Source of the DNA: Kibdelosporangium aridum
Lineage (GTDB): Bacteria > Actinomycetota > Actinomycetes > Mycobacteriales > Pseudonocardiaceae
DNA: 64,000 nt
Direction of reading: 5' to 3'
Assembly (NCBI RefSeq): GCF_900176515.1
Contig: NZ_FWXV01000002.1
Coordinates: 62,001-126,000, forward strand
The position numbers were made by a program, and so were the translations under genes. The notes beneath the pieces were generated by a model. That model was given only the letters and a program-made list of their open reading frames with translations, did not search any database and had not been told where the DNA came from. Shown here piece after piece: positions 33,138-41,755 of this stretch (the first letter of the stretch is position 1; every line of letters starts with the position of its first letter).

Positions 33138-35944
33138 CGCTGATGAAGGAACCCGACCTTGGCACACCCGCCAAGCCGGGCGAGGCGACCGTCACGGTCG
33201 AGATCGACGGCATGCCGGTCACAGTGCCGCCAGGCACCTCAGTCATGCGGGCCGCTGCCCTGACCGGTGTTGACATCCCGAAACTCTGCGCGACCGACAC
33301 CCTTGACGCCTTTGGTTCCTGTCGCTTGTGCCTCGTTGAAATCGATGGCCGCAAAGGAACTCCGGCCTCGTGCACCACGCCGGTCGCCGAAGGCATGAAG
33401 GTGCGTACCCAGACGCCCAAGGTGGAGAAGCTCCGCCAAGGCGTCATGGAGCTGTACATCTCCGACCACCCGCTGGACTGCCTGACCTGCTCCGCCAACG
33501 GCGATTGCGAATTGCAGGACATGTCCGGCGTCGTCGGTCTGCGGCAGGTCCGTTACGGCTACGAGGGCGAGAACCACCTCGACCTGCTCACCGACGACAG
33601 CAACCCGTACTTCGACTTCGAGGCGTCCAAGTGCATCGCGTGTTCGCGATGTGTCCGCGCCTGCGGCGAAATCCAAGGCACGTTCGCGCTGACCATCGAG
33701 GGCCGTGGCTTCGAGTCCAAGGTCTCCGCCGGTGGCGTGAACTTCATGGACTCCGAGTGCGTTTCGTGTGGCGCGTGCGTGCAGGCGTGCCCGACGGCCA
33801 CGCTGCAGGAGAAGTCCGTGGTGGAGCTCGGAATGCCGACGCGCAGCGTGGTCACCACGTGTGCGTACTGCGGCGTCGGCTGCTCTTTCAAGGCCGAGAT
33901 GCGCGGCGACCAGCTCGTGCGGATGGTGCCGTTCAAGGACGGCGGCGCGAACGAGGGTCACTCGTGTGTCAAGGGCCGCTTCGCTTTCGGGTACGCCACG
34001 CACCCCGACCGCCAGATGAACCCGATGATCCGCGAGTCGATCACCGACGAGTGGCAGGTGGTGGACTGGGACACCGCGATCACCTACACCGCGCGGAAGT
34101 TCCTTGAAATACAAGGAAAGTACGGCGCGAGCGCGATCGGCGGGATCACCTCTTCCCGTACCACCAACGAAGAGGTCTACGTCGTGCAGAAGATGGTGCG
34201 CGCGGCGTTCGGCAACAACAACGTCGACACGTGCGCCCGCGTCTGCCATTCGCCGACTGGTTACGGCCTGAAGCAGACGTTCGGCACGTCCGCGGGAACG
34301 CAGGACTTCAAGTCGGTGGCCGAGGCCGACGTGATCATGGTGATCGGCGCGAACCCGACCGACGGCCACCCGGTTTTCGCATCGCGGATGAAGAAGCGGA
34401 TCCGCGAGGGTGCCAAGCTGATCGTGGTCGACCCGCGCCGGATCGACCTTGTGCGCTCGCCGCACATCGAGGCGCAGTACCACTTGCCGCTGCAGCCGGG
34501 CACGAACGTGGCGATGGTCAACGCTTTCGCGCACGTCGTGGTCACCGAAGGCTTGGTGGACCAGGACTTCGTGGCTGCCCGGTGCGAGGGCTACGAGGAG
34601 TGGGCGCAGTTCATCGCCCGCCCGGAGAACAGCCCGGAGGCCACCGAGTCGATCACCGGCGTTCCCGCTGCCGATGTTCGTGCTGCCGCGAGGCTGTACG
34701 CGACCGGCGGCAACGCCGCGATCTACTACGGCCTGGGCGTGACCGAGCACAGCCAGGGTTCAACGATGGTCATGGGTATGGCCAACCTCGCCATGGCTAC
34801 CGGCAACATCGGCCGCGACGGCGTGGGCGTGAACCCGTTGCGTGGTCAGAACAACGTGCAGGGTTCGTGCGACATGGGTTCGTTCCCGCACGAGTTGTCG
34901 GGGTACCGGCACGTGTCGGACGAGGCCGTGCGCGAGGTGTTCGAGACGCTGTGGGGCCGGCCGATCCTGCCCGAGCCGGGCCTGCGCATCCCGAACATGT
35001 TCGACGCGGCCATCGACGGCACGTTCCGGGCCCTGTTCGTGCAGGGTGAGGACATCGCGCAGTCCGACCCGAACACCAAGCACGTCACCGCGGCCCTCGC
35101 CGCGATGGACCTGGTCGTGGTGCAGGACCTGTTCATCAACGAGACAGCCAAGTTCGCGCACGTCTTCTTGCCTGGTACATCGTTCCTGGAGAAGGACGGC
35201 ACATTCACCAACGCCGAACGCCGGATCAACCGGGTCCGCCCGGTGATGGCGCCGAAGACCGGCATGCACGAGTGGGAGATCCCGTGCCGCATCGCGCAGG
35301 CGATGGGTTACGAGATGTCCTACAACAACCCCAGCGAGATCATGGACGAGATCGCCGCGGTCACCCCGACCTTCTCCGGTGTCTCGTTCGAGAAGCTCGA
35401 CAAGCTGGGCAGCGTGCAGTGGCCGTGCAACGACGCCGCGCCGACCGGCACGCCGATCATGCACGTCGACGGGTTCGTGCGGGGCAAGGGAGCGTTCGTC
35501 CCGACCACGTTCGTGCCGACCGACGAGCGCAGCACCCGCAAGTTCCCGTTGATCCTGACCACCGGCCGGATCCTGTCGCAGTACAACGTCGGCGCGCAGA
35601 CCCGCCGTACCGCGAACGTGGCCTGGCACCCGGAGGACGTGCTGGAGATCCACCCGCACGACGCCGAGGTACGCGGGATCAACGATGGCGACATGGTGTC
35701 CTTGGCCTCGCGGGTCGGTGAGACCACGCTGAAGGCGACCATCTCGGACCGGATGCCGGTCGGTGTGGTGTACACGACGTTCCACCACCCCGTGACCGGC
35801 GCCAACGTGGTCACGACCGAGAACTCGGACTGGGCCACGAACTGCCCCGAGTACAAGGTCACGGCGGTCCAGGTCGGGCTGCGCACCTCGGCCGCCGCGG
35901 CCGAGGAATCCGCTCGCGAAGACATCCCGATGGCGGTGGACTGA
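33134..35944 (+). CDS. fdsA: Formate dehydrogenase alpha subunit, Mo/W-bis-MGD, cysteine type
   Basis: A 936-residue catalytic subunit. In order: [2Fe-2S] ligands Cys52, 63, 66, 80; His112/Cys116/119/125 cluster; two ferredoxin-like [4Fe-4S] sets at 167-177 and 209-219; the Mo-domain cluster CAYCGVGC (243-250); then the molybdopterin domains. The Mo ligand position is Cys371 in ARVCHSPTG, where many formate dehydrogenases carry selenocysteine, so no Sec insertion is needed. It oxidises formate in the cytoplasm. No fdhD/fdsC sulphur-transfer gene is in the window. Confidence 0.96.
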   Translation: MTLMKEPDLGTPAKPGEATVTVEIDGMPVTVPPGTSVMRAAALTGVDIPKLCATDTLDAFGSCRLCLVEIDGRKGTPASCTTPVAEGMKVRTQTPKVEKLRQGVMELYISDHPLDCLTCSANGDCELQDMSGVVGLRQVRYGYEGENHLDLLTDDSNPYFDFEASKCIACSRCVRACGEIQGTFALTIEGRGFESKVSAGGVNFMDSECVSCGACVQACPTATLQEKSVVELGMPTRSVVTTCAYCGVGCSFKAEMRGDQLVRMVPFKDGGANEGHSCVKGRFAFGYATHPDRQMNPMIRESITDEWQVVDWDTAITYTARKFLEIQGKYGASAIGGITSSRTTNEEVYVVQKMVRAAFGNNNVDTCARVCHSPTGYGLKQTFGTSAGTQDFKSVAEADVIMVIGANPTDGHPVFASRMKKRIREGAKLIVVDPRRIDLVRSPHIEAQYHLPLQPGTNVAMVNAFAHVVVTEGLVDQDFVAARCEGYEEWAQFIARPENSPEATESITGVPAADVRAAARLYATGGNAAIYYGLGVTEHSQGSTMVMGMANLAMATGNIGRDGVGVNPLRGQNNVQGSCDMGSFPHELSGYRHVSDEAVREVFETLWGRPILPEPGLRIPNMFDAAIDGTFRALFVQGEDIAQSDPNTKHVTAALAAMDLVVVQDLFINETAKFAHVFLPGTSFLEKDGTFTNAERRINRVRPVMAPKTGMHEWEIPCRIAQAMGYEMSYNNPSEIMDEIAAVTPTFSGVSFEKLDKLGSVQWPCNDAAPTGTPIMHVDGFVRGKGAFVPTTFVPTDERSTRKFPLILTTGRILSQYNVGAQTRRTANVAWHPEDVLEIHPHDAEVRGINDGDMVSLASRVGETTLKATISDRMPVGVVYTTFHHPVTGANVVTTENSDWATNCPEYKVTAVQVGLRTSAAAAEESAREDIPMAVD

Positions 35945-35947
35945 CGT

Positions 35948-36160
35948 ATGCACACCCAATCACCGCAAGTCCGCATGGCGAACGAGATCGCGGTGCAGTT
36001 CCACCACCAGCCGACCCGGCAGGCGGCAGCGGCGATCGCCCAGCACATCAGGCTGTTCTGGGACCCGCGGATGAAGGCGGAGCTGCTGGACAAGGCACAG
36101 ACCGAGGCAGCATCGCTCGATCCGCTGGTGCTCGATGCGGTCACATACCTCAAGCCTTGA
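35948..36160 (+). CDS. fdsD: Formate dehydrogenase delta subunit
   Basis: A 70-residue protein with the family core VRMANEIAVQF and HIRLFWDPRMK. FdsD is needed for activity or assembly of FdsABG in other bacteria, though its exact role is unclear. It starts 3 bases after the fdsA stop, with a possible alternative start at 35975. Its stop codon lies inside the SoxR-type box of the next gene. Confidence 0.9.
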   Translation: MHTQSPQVRMANEIAVQFHHQPTRQAAAAIAQHIRLFWDPRMKAELLDKAQTEAASLDPLVLDAVTYLKP

Positions 36161-36184
36161 CCTCAACCTCTGTTGAGGTTCAAG
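36156..36184 (+). promoter_or_regulatory. SoxR-type palindrome upstream of the quinone oxidoreductase
   Basis: CCTCAAC-CTCT-GTTGAGG (36161-36178) sits in a longer palindrome flanked by CTTGA and TCAAG. It matches the 18-bp SoxR box layout (CCTCAAG-n4-CTTGAGG) at 6 of 7 bases per arm. TTGACC at 36157-36162 could be the -35, with the operator filling an over-long spacer as MerR-family activators require. SoxR targets in streptomycetes include quinone reductases, so the fit is good. The regulator gene itself is not in the window. Confidence 0.65.
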
Positions 36185-36193
36185 ACTGGCGGT

Positions 36194-37129
36194 ATGCGAG
36201 CGATCGAGATAGCCGAATACGGCGGCCCTGAGGTCCTGAAGGTCATCGAGGCCCCTGACCTGGTCCCGGAAGCCGGCCACGTGCTGATCGACGTGGCCGT
36301 GTCCGGGATCCAGTCGTTGGACACCTACCTGCGCCGCGGTCAGTGGCAGGACTTCTTCCCCACCACGCCGCCGTACATCCCGGGCATGGAGGCCGCTGGC
36401 GTCGTCACCGCTGTCGGTGAAGGCGTCGACCCTGGGTGGGTGGGCCGAAAGGTCGTCGCCAGCGTCCAGAACGGTTACGCGACACAAGCCGTCGCCGACG
36501 TCGGCGCGGTCATCCCGGTGCCGGAAGGACTCGGCCTGCCGGAGGCGATGGCCCTGCTGCACGACGGCAGCACAGCAGCCGGTCTGCTTGAGGTAACCCC
36601 GGTCAAAGCGGGCGAAACTGCGCTCGTCCAACCTGCGGCAGGCGGTCTGGGCACTGTTCTCGTCCAACTGTTGGCCACGGCCGGGGCACGGGTGATCGGG
36701 GTGGCGCGCGGCGCTGAGAAATTGGCTCTGGTGAAGGATCTTGGCGCCGATGTCGCGGTCGACTACACCGAGCCAGACTGGACCACGCAGGTCGGGGTGG
36801 TCGACGTTGCATTCGATGGTGTCAGCGGTTCTTTGGGCCAGGCGGCGTTCAGCACTGTGCGGGACGGCGGCCGATACTCCAACTACGGCAACGCAAGCGC
36901 CTCCGATGAAGGCGTCTCGCCCGAGCGCGGCATCACCGTGCGTGGGATCGACCAGCTTTCGGACCTGCGTGGCGGCTACCGCCCTCGTGCCGAGCATGTC
37001 TTCGAACTGGCCGCGGCCGGGACGATCCGGGCGGTGATCGGCCGGACCTACCCGCTCGACCAGGTGGCTGAGGCCCATCGAGCCGTCGAGGCCCGCGAGG
37101 TCCTCGGCAAGGCGCTGCTCATCCCTTGA
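36194..37129 (+). CDS. Zinc-independent quinone oxidoreductase (MDR family)
   Basis: A 311-residue medium-chain dehydrogenase/reductase. It has the GroES-like N-terminal half, then a Rossmann motif around AAGGLGTVLVQLLATAGARVIG. Zinc-ligand Cys residues are absent, as in QOR/zeta-crystallin proteins that reduce quinones with NADPH. The ATG at 36194 is preferred to 36173 because the latter lies inside the SoxR-type box. The 3' end overlaps the convergent permease gene by 11 bases. Confidence 0.9.
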   Translation: MRAIEIAEYGGPEVLKVIEAPDLVPEAGHVLIDVAVSGIQSLDTYLRRGQWQDFFPTTPPYIPGMEAAGVVTAVGEGVDPGWVGRKVVASVQNGYATQAVADVGAVIPVPEGLGLPEAMALLHDGSTAAGLLEVTPVKAGETALVQPAAGGLGTVLVQLLATAGARVIGVARGAEKLALVKDLGADVAVDYTEPDWTTQVGVVDVAFDGVSGSLGQAAFSTVRDGGRYSNYGNASASDEGVSPERGITVRGIDQLSDLRGGYRPRAEHVFELAAAGTIRAVIGRTYPLDQVAEAHRAVEAREVLGKALLIP

Positions 37130-37937
37130 GCCCGGTCTGCGCGAGGCCTTCGACGAAATGCCGTTGCGCGATGACGAAAACGGCCAGGACAGGCAGGACC
37201 GTCGTGACGGACGCGGCAAGCTGGACGTTCCAGATGTTGCCGCCGTAGACGTCGACGTACTGGGTGAGCGCGAGCGGCAAGGTGAACATCTCCTTGTCGC
37301 TCAAGTACACCAACGGTTCCAGGAAGAAGTTCCACGTGTTGAGGAAGGTGAAGATCGCGACGGCGGCCAGCGCCGGGCGGGCGATCGGCAGCGCGATGCG
37401 CCGGTAGAGCCCGAACCGGCCAAGGCCGTCCAGCCGTCCCGCCTCTTCCAGCTCGTCCGGCACCGTGATGAAGAACTGCCGCATCACGAACGTGGCGAGC
37501 ACACTGGGCGCACCGAAGATCGGGATCACGATCAACGGCCAGTGCGTGTTGGTCAGTCCCAGTTCGTCGACCATCCGGAACAACGGGATGATGGTGACCT
37601 CGCTGGGGATCAGCAGTCCGATGAGGACGACGACGAACAGCTTGTCGCCGCGGAACTTGATCCTGGCGAACGCGTAACCTGCCAGCGAGGCCACGATCAT
37701 CGTGCTGACCGTGACGACCACAGCGATGTACAGGCTGTTGAAGTACTGCCGCGCCAACGGGTAGTCCGCGAACGCGGTCGCGTAGTTCTCCCATCTCGGA
37801 GCAGTCGGGAACAGCTTCGGCGGGTAGCTGAGGACTTCGTTGGCAGGCAACAAGGACGCCGTGATCATCCACCACGTCGGGAAGACGAACGGCACGGCCA
37901 GAAGGATGAGCAGTGCGTACAGCGCCTTACGCCTCAT
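37119..37937 (-). CDS. Sugar ABC transporter permease (MalG type)
   Basis: A 272-residue inner-membrane permease with six helices and the EAA loop EAGRLDGLGRFGLYRRIALPIARPAL, which contacts the ATPase. It overlaps the MalF-type permease by 11 bases. The operon contains no ATP-binding gene, so the transporter probably uses a shared MsiK-like ATPase, as is usual in actinomycetes. Confidence 0.93.
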   Translation of the reverse strand: MRRKALYALLILLAVPFVFPTWWMITASLLPANEVLSYPPKLFPTAPRWENYATAFADYPLARQYFNSLYIAVVVTVSTMIVASLAGYAFARIKFRGDKLFVVVLIGLLIPSEVTIIPLFRMVDELGLTNTHWPLIVIPIFGAPSVLATFVMRQFFITVPDELEEAGRLDGLGRFGLYRRIALPIARPALAAVAIFTFLNTWNFFLEPLVYLSDKEMFTLPLALTQYVDVYGGNIWNVQLAASVTTVLPVLAVFVIAQRHFVEGLAQTGLKG

Positions 37938-38868
37938 AGAAGACCCACCGCTTCCGCATCCGCCACTGCAGCGTGGTCAACAGCGCGATGATCACGAACA
38001 GCACGACCGCGAGCACGGCGCCGTAGCCGAAGTCGTGGTTGCCGAAGGCTTGTTGGTAGAAGTAGAAGACCAGGACGTTGGTGCTGTCCGCGGGTCCTCC
38101 GAGCGTGAGGATCTGGATCTGGGCGAACACGTGCAGCGCGCCGCTGACCGTGATGATCGCGGTCAGCAAGGTGGTCGGACTGATCATCGGCAGGGTGATC
38201 GTCCGGAACCTGCGCCAGGGCCCGGCGCCGTCCAGTTCGGCGGCTTCGAGCAGAGATCGCGGCACGCCTTGCAACGCGGCCAGGAACAGCACCATGTTCA
38301 GGCCGACGTTCTTGATCACCTGGACCACGATCACCGAGATCATCGCGGAGTTCTCGCCACGCAGCCAGTTCGGCCCGTCGATGCCGACCGCCTGGAGCAT
38401 CGCGTTGATACTGCCGTTGTCCTGCAACATCAGGTTCCACGCGATCGTCCACGCGACCAGTGAGACCACGACCGGCGAGAAGAAGATCGTCCGGAACACC
38501 GTCGTGCCGTGTAGTTTCTGGTTCAGCAACACGGCGAGCAGCAACGCCAGGCTGAGGTTCAGGACCACCAGCCCGACGCAGAACAACACCGTGGCGCGGG
38601 CGACCGACGGCATCACTGGATCGTCGAGCAGGTGCTCGTAGTTCTCCAGCCCGGCGAACTCCGTTGTCCCGGCGAGCAGATTGGTGCTCTGGAAGCTGTA
38701 CCAGATCACCGCGATCAGCGGGCCGAGCACGAACAGGAAGAACCCGAGCACCTGCGGCGCGATGAAGGCCCAACCGACAAGTGCGTCACGCCGCCGAGGC
38801 GTCCAGAACGGTTTCGCGGCCGGCGGCTCTGGCGGTGCCGCCGGACGCAGTTCGGTGTGGACAGTCAT
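37927..38868 (-). CDS. Sugar ABC transporter permease (MalF type)
   Basis: A 313-residue permease with a 25-residue Pro-rich cytoplasmic N-terminus, six helices and the EAA motif EAAELDGAGPWRRFRTITLPMISP. It forms the translocation pore with the MalG-type subunit. Its start overlaps the binding-protein stop by 4 bases (38865-38868). Confidence 0.93.
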   Translation of the reverse strand: MTVHTELRPAAPPEPPAAKPFWTPRRRDALVGWAFIAPQVLGFFLFVLGPLIAVIWYSFQSTNLLAGTTEFAGLENYEHLLDDPVMPSVARATVLFCVGLVVLNLSLALLLAVLLNQKLHGTTVFRTIFFSPVVVSLVAWTIAWNLMLQDNGSINAMLQAVGIDGPNWLRGENSAMISVIVVQVIKNVGLNMVLFLAALQGVPRSLLEAAELDGAGPWRRFRTITLPMISPTTLLTAIITVSGALHVFAQIQILTLGGPADSTNVLVFYFYQQAFGNHDFGYGAVLAVVLFVIIALLTTLQWRMRKRWVFYEA

Positions 38869-40103
38869 TGGCTGAGCACCGGGTTGATCGCTTTGCAGAC
38901 ACCGTCAAGGACAGTCTGGACGTCGGCGTCCGGCTTCCACAGCGGATCCAAGGCGGACTGCACCAAGCTGTTGATCTTCGCGCTGTTGGTGTGTGCGGGC
39001 AGCACCTCGCCGGTCTTGATCCCGTTCACCACCACGTCCTGCAGCTGCTCGGCACTGAACAACGGGCTGACCTTGGCCAGGCTCTGCGCGTTGATCAGGC
39101 TTTCCCGTGCCGGTGGGAAGAACTGGCTGAGCTTGGCCGAATTCGCCGGGTTGGTGAAGAAAGCAAGGAAGTCGGCGGCAGCCTCCTTCTGCTTTCCCTT
39201 GACTGGCACACCGATCCCGGCTTGGCCGATCACCTGCGCGTTGGCTTTCGGGCCTGCGGGCAGCGGCACGATCCCCCACTGGAAAGGCTTTTCCTTCAGC
39301 AGCCCGGCCCGGCTGATCTGCGCGACCGTCATACCCGACTGACCGGCGAAGAAATCGGCGGTGGTTCCCGGTCCTGGCAACGCTTTGTCGGTGAAAATGG
39401 CCTTGTGCAGGAATCTCATCGCCGTGAGCATCTCCGGGCTGCTGAACCCACAGGCTTTTCCGTCCGCTGGCCAGGCATCGGCGCCGAAGCCACGCCACAC
39501 GGAAGCGAGCGTGACCCACGTCTTGTACTCGAAATCGCGGATCACCAACCCGGACTTGCCGGTCGACGAGGCCACTTTCGCGGCCATCTGCATCGCGGTG
39601 TCCCAGGTCCACCGACCCGCGGCTTGTGCCTGCTCGGGCGTCTCGGTGATGCCCGCCTGGCCGAACAGGTCCTTGTTGTAGAACATCCCGAAGGGTGATG
39701 TGGAGAACGGGTATGCGTAGAGCTCGCCGTTCTTCTGCCACAACTTCGTCGACGCGGGCGTCAGTTCTTCCGCGTTCTTCAGTACCGGGCTGAGGTTGAC
39801 CAATGCCTTTGACTCGACGAAATCGGGTGCGTCCCGCTCGAGGATCCACGCCAGGTCAGGCGGGTTGCTTCCGGCCAGTTGCGTTGTCAGTGCGGTGTTG
39901 TATCGGTCGAACGGAACCACGTCGAAGGTGATCGACTTGACGTTCGGGTGCGCTTGTCTGTATTCGTTCGCGATCTCGTCGAACAGGGCCAGCTGGGATT
40001 TCTCGCTGGTCCACACGGTCATTCGCAGGTTCACTTCGGCGTTGCCGGTACTGCTCGAACAGCCGGCGACGAGCAGCAGCAGGGCCAGTAAGGCGACTCT
40101 CAT
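38865..40103 (-). CDS. Extracellular sugar-binding lipoprotein
   Basis: A 412-residue periplasmic-type binding protein. I use ATG 40103, which gives a short lipoprotein signal with lipobox LLVAGC (Cys15). The mature part is a solute-binding fold of the carbohydrate CUT1 family (WILERDAPDFVES, NPANSAKL). It is anchored outside the membrane and delivers an oligosaccharide to the two permeases. It begins 2 bases after the FAD oxidoreductase stop. The sugar is not deducible. Confidence 0.92.
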   Translation of the reverse strand: MRVALLALLLLVAGCSSSTGNAEVNLRMTVWTSEKSQLALFDEIANEYRQAHPNVKSITFDVVPFDRYNTALTTQLAGSNPPDLAWILERDAPDFVESKALVNLSPVLKNAEELTPASTKLWQKNGELYAYPFSTSPFGMFYNKDLFGQAGITETPEQAQAAGRWTWDTAMQMAAKVASSTGKSGLVIRDFEYKTWVTLASVWRGFGADAWPADGKACGFSSPEMLTAMRFLHKAIFTDKALPGPGTTADFFAGQSGMTVAQISRAGLLKEKPFQWGIVPLPAGPKANAQVIGQAGIGVPVKGKQKEAAADFLAFFTNPANSAKLSQFFPPARESLINAQSLAKVSPLFSAEQLQDVVVNGIKTGEVLPAHTNSAKINSLVQSALDPLWKPDADVQTVLDGVCKAINPVLSQ

Positions 40104-40105
40104 GG

Positions 40106-41698
40106 TCAGTATCCTTTGATCTCCGGCCAGGCCAGCTCGACGCCGCGCTTGACCAGCACGGACTGCAGATCGTTGAGCAGGTCGGGCTTCTCGCGGACCG
40201 CGTGCGGAGGTTCCCCGGTCTGCAGACAGCGCGCGGCGAGCGCACCGGCGGCCTCGCCGATGTTCCACTCGACCGGATGCAGCCGGTACGCACCGTTCGT
40301 GATGTGCGTGGTGCCGATATTCTTGTTGGCGGGCAACAGGTTCCGCATCCGGATCGGGAGCAGTGCGCCGAGCGGGATCTGGAACGGTGTCGAAGCCACA
40401 TCCAGATAGTTGTCTCCGCCAGTCGACGGATGCAGATCGATCCGGTACATCCCGACGCCCACGGAATCCTTGTACTGCGTGGCGCCGTGCTCACCACGGA
40501 CGGCCAATGACACATCGGTTTCCTTGATGGTCTCGACTGCTTTGATCCGGCGCGATTCCCGGATGTACGGCTCCTGCGCGAGACCATCTGTTGTGCCGAG
40601 GATGTCCGGACGCATCCGGAGACCGGGAAAACCGGTACCGCCGTCCGGCCTTGGGGCTTGCGTCTGCATCCAGTACAACGCCGACAGCGAGAGTTCTTTC
40701 ATGGCCGCGCGGTGCCGATCGGCATCGTCCACTTCGAACACCGGACCGTCCAGGTAGTCGATCATCGGCCAGTTCACCAGCGTGATGTCACTGGCGTACG
40801 TGCCCGGCTCGAAGACGTTGCGCGCGGCGATCCGGCGAAACCGCCACAGGTCCAGGGTTCCCGGGTTCTTGCTCTGGTCGGCGACCACCGAGAGCGGGTC
40901 GTCGTCCGGGTTCGGGTCCAGCCAGCCCTCCGCGGCCTCGAGCGTGCGCGGGTCCGGCCAGCAGAACGCAAGGAGGTCACCCGGCCAGACCTTCGGCCGC
41001 GCGGCGCGCCAGTAGTCGTACGTCGCCGGGCGGTCGATGACGTGGTTGCCGTCCACATGCTCCATTGCGAAACACCACGACGCAGCCTGCATGTTCAACG
41101 GCTGAGCCTCGGCTGGAGCGCTCGGTTCACCCGTGTCCTGTTGCGACTCGAAACCTGTCACGTACTCGACGTTCGCCAGTGGCAGCAGGTCACCGGTTTC
41201 CGTGGCGTCGATGACGTAGCGTGCCGTGATTGTCAGGTCGTGGGTGAAGTGGACGGCCTTGACCTGGTCGTTGTCCACTTCTGTCCCGATCGGACTGTAC
41301 GGCTGCAACAGCTGGACGCGACCGGATGCCCGGTGCGGCGCCAACATCGCTTCCAACACTGCCACAGCGACCCTCGGCTCGTGGCACAGCGGGCTGACCA
41401 GCCCACCGCCCGGGTTGAGTCTCCGGTGCTTACGGGCCGCGGCTGTGAGCGGATAGTGCTGGCGGTAGTAGCCGCGGATGCCGTCTCGTAATGCCCGATA
41501 GGACGCCGTGACGCCGAACTGCTCGCTCCATGGGTGTTCGTCCGGCGGTACGGCCTGTGCCGTGAGCTGGCCACCGATCCACCGGTCGCCTTCGACAAGG
41601 ATCACCCTGGCCCCACCCTCGGCCGCCGCCAACGCGGCCGCGACCCCACCAAGCCCGGCTCCGACGATCAGGACATCCGTGTCCACGCTGCGCCCCAT
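40106..41698 (-). CDS. FAD-dependent oxidoreductase in the sugar operon
   Basis: A 530-residue flavoprotein of the FAD_oxidored (PF12831) type: dinucleotide motif VGAGLGGVAAALAAAEGG at residues 12-29, GQLTAQAVPPDEHPW after it, and a second FAD motif YVIDATETGDLLPLANVEYV. Members are often encoded with sugar ABC transporters and LacI regulators, and may oxidise a sugar or sugar derivative taken up by the transporter. First gene of the operon. No signal peptide. Confidence 0.88.
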   Translation of the reverse strand: MGRSVDTDVLIVGAGLGGVAAALAAAEGGARVILVEGDRWIGGQLTAQAVPPDEHPWSEQFGVTASYRALRDGIRGYYRQHYPLTAAARKHRRLNPGGGLVSPLCHEPRVAVAVLEAMLAPHRASGRVQLLQPYSPIGTEVDNDQVKAVHFTHDLTITARYVIDATETGDLLPLANVEYVTGFESQQDTGEPSAPAEAQPLNMQAASWCFAMEHVDGNHVIDRPATYDYWRAARPKVWPGDLLAFCWPDPRTLEAAEGWLDPNPDDDPLSVVADQSKNPGTLDLWRFRRIAARNVFEPGTYASDITLVNWPMIDYLDGPVFEVDDADRHRAAMKELSLSALYWMQTQAPRPDGGTGFPGLRMRPDILGTTDGLAQEPYIRESRRIKAVETIKETDVSLAVRGEHGATQYKDSVGVGMYRIDLHPSTGGDNYLDVASTPFQIPLGALLPIRMRNLLPANKNIGTTHITNGAYRLHPVEWNIGEAAGALAARCLQTGEPPHAVREKPDLLNDLQSVLVKRGVELAWPEIKGY

Positions 41699-41708
41699 CC
41701 GCTGATTA

Positions 41709-41722
41709 TTCGAATTAGCGAA
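41709..41722 (-). promoter_or_regulatory. Candidate LacI operator before the sugar operon
   Basis: TTCGAATTAGCGAA, a short imperfect palindrome with TTCG/CGAA arms, lies 11 bases upstream of the oxidoreductase start and 34 bases from the end of the LacI-family gene. LacI-family repressors bind such AT-centred palindromes near the start. The assignment is tentative. Confidence 0.4.
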
Positions 41723-41755
41723 CGGTAAACACCCTGCTTCGGCTGTGTCAACAGG

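Noticed and set aside
34244-34246. Possible selenocysteine formate dehydrogenase
   Set aside because: The active-site codon is TGC (Cys371), not TGA, and no SECIS-like hairpin is needed.
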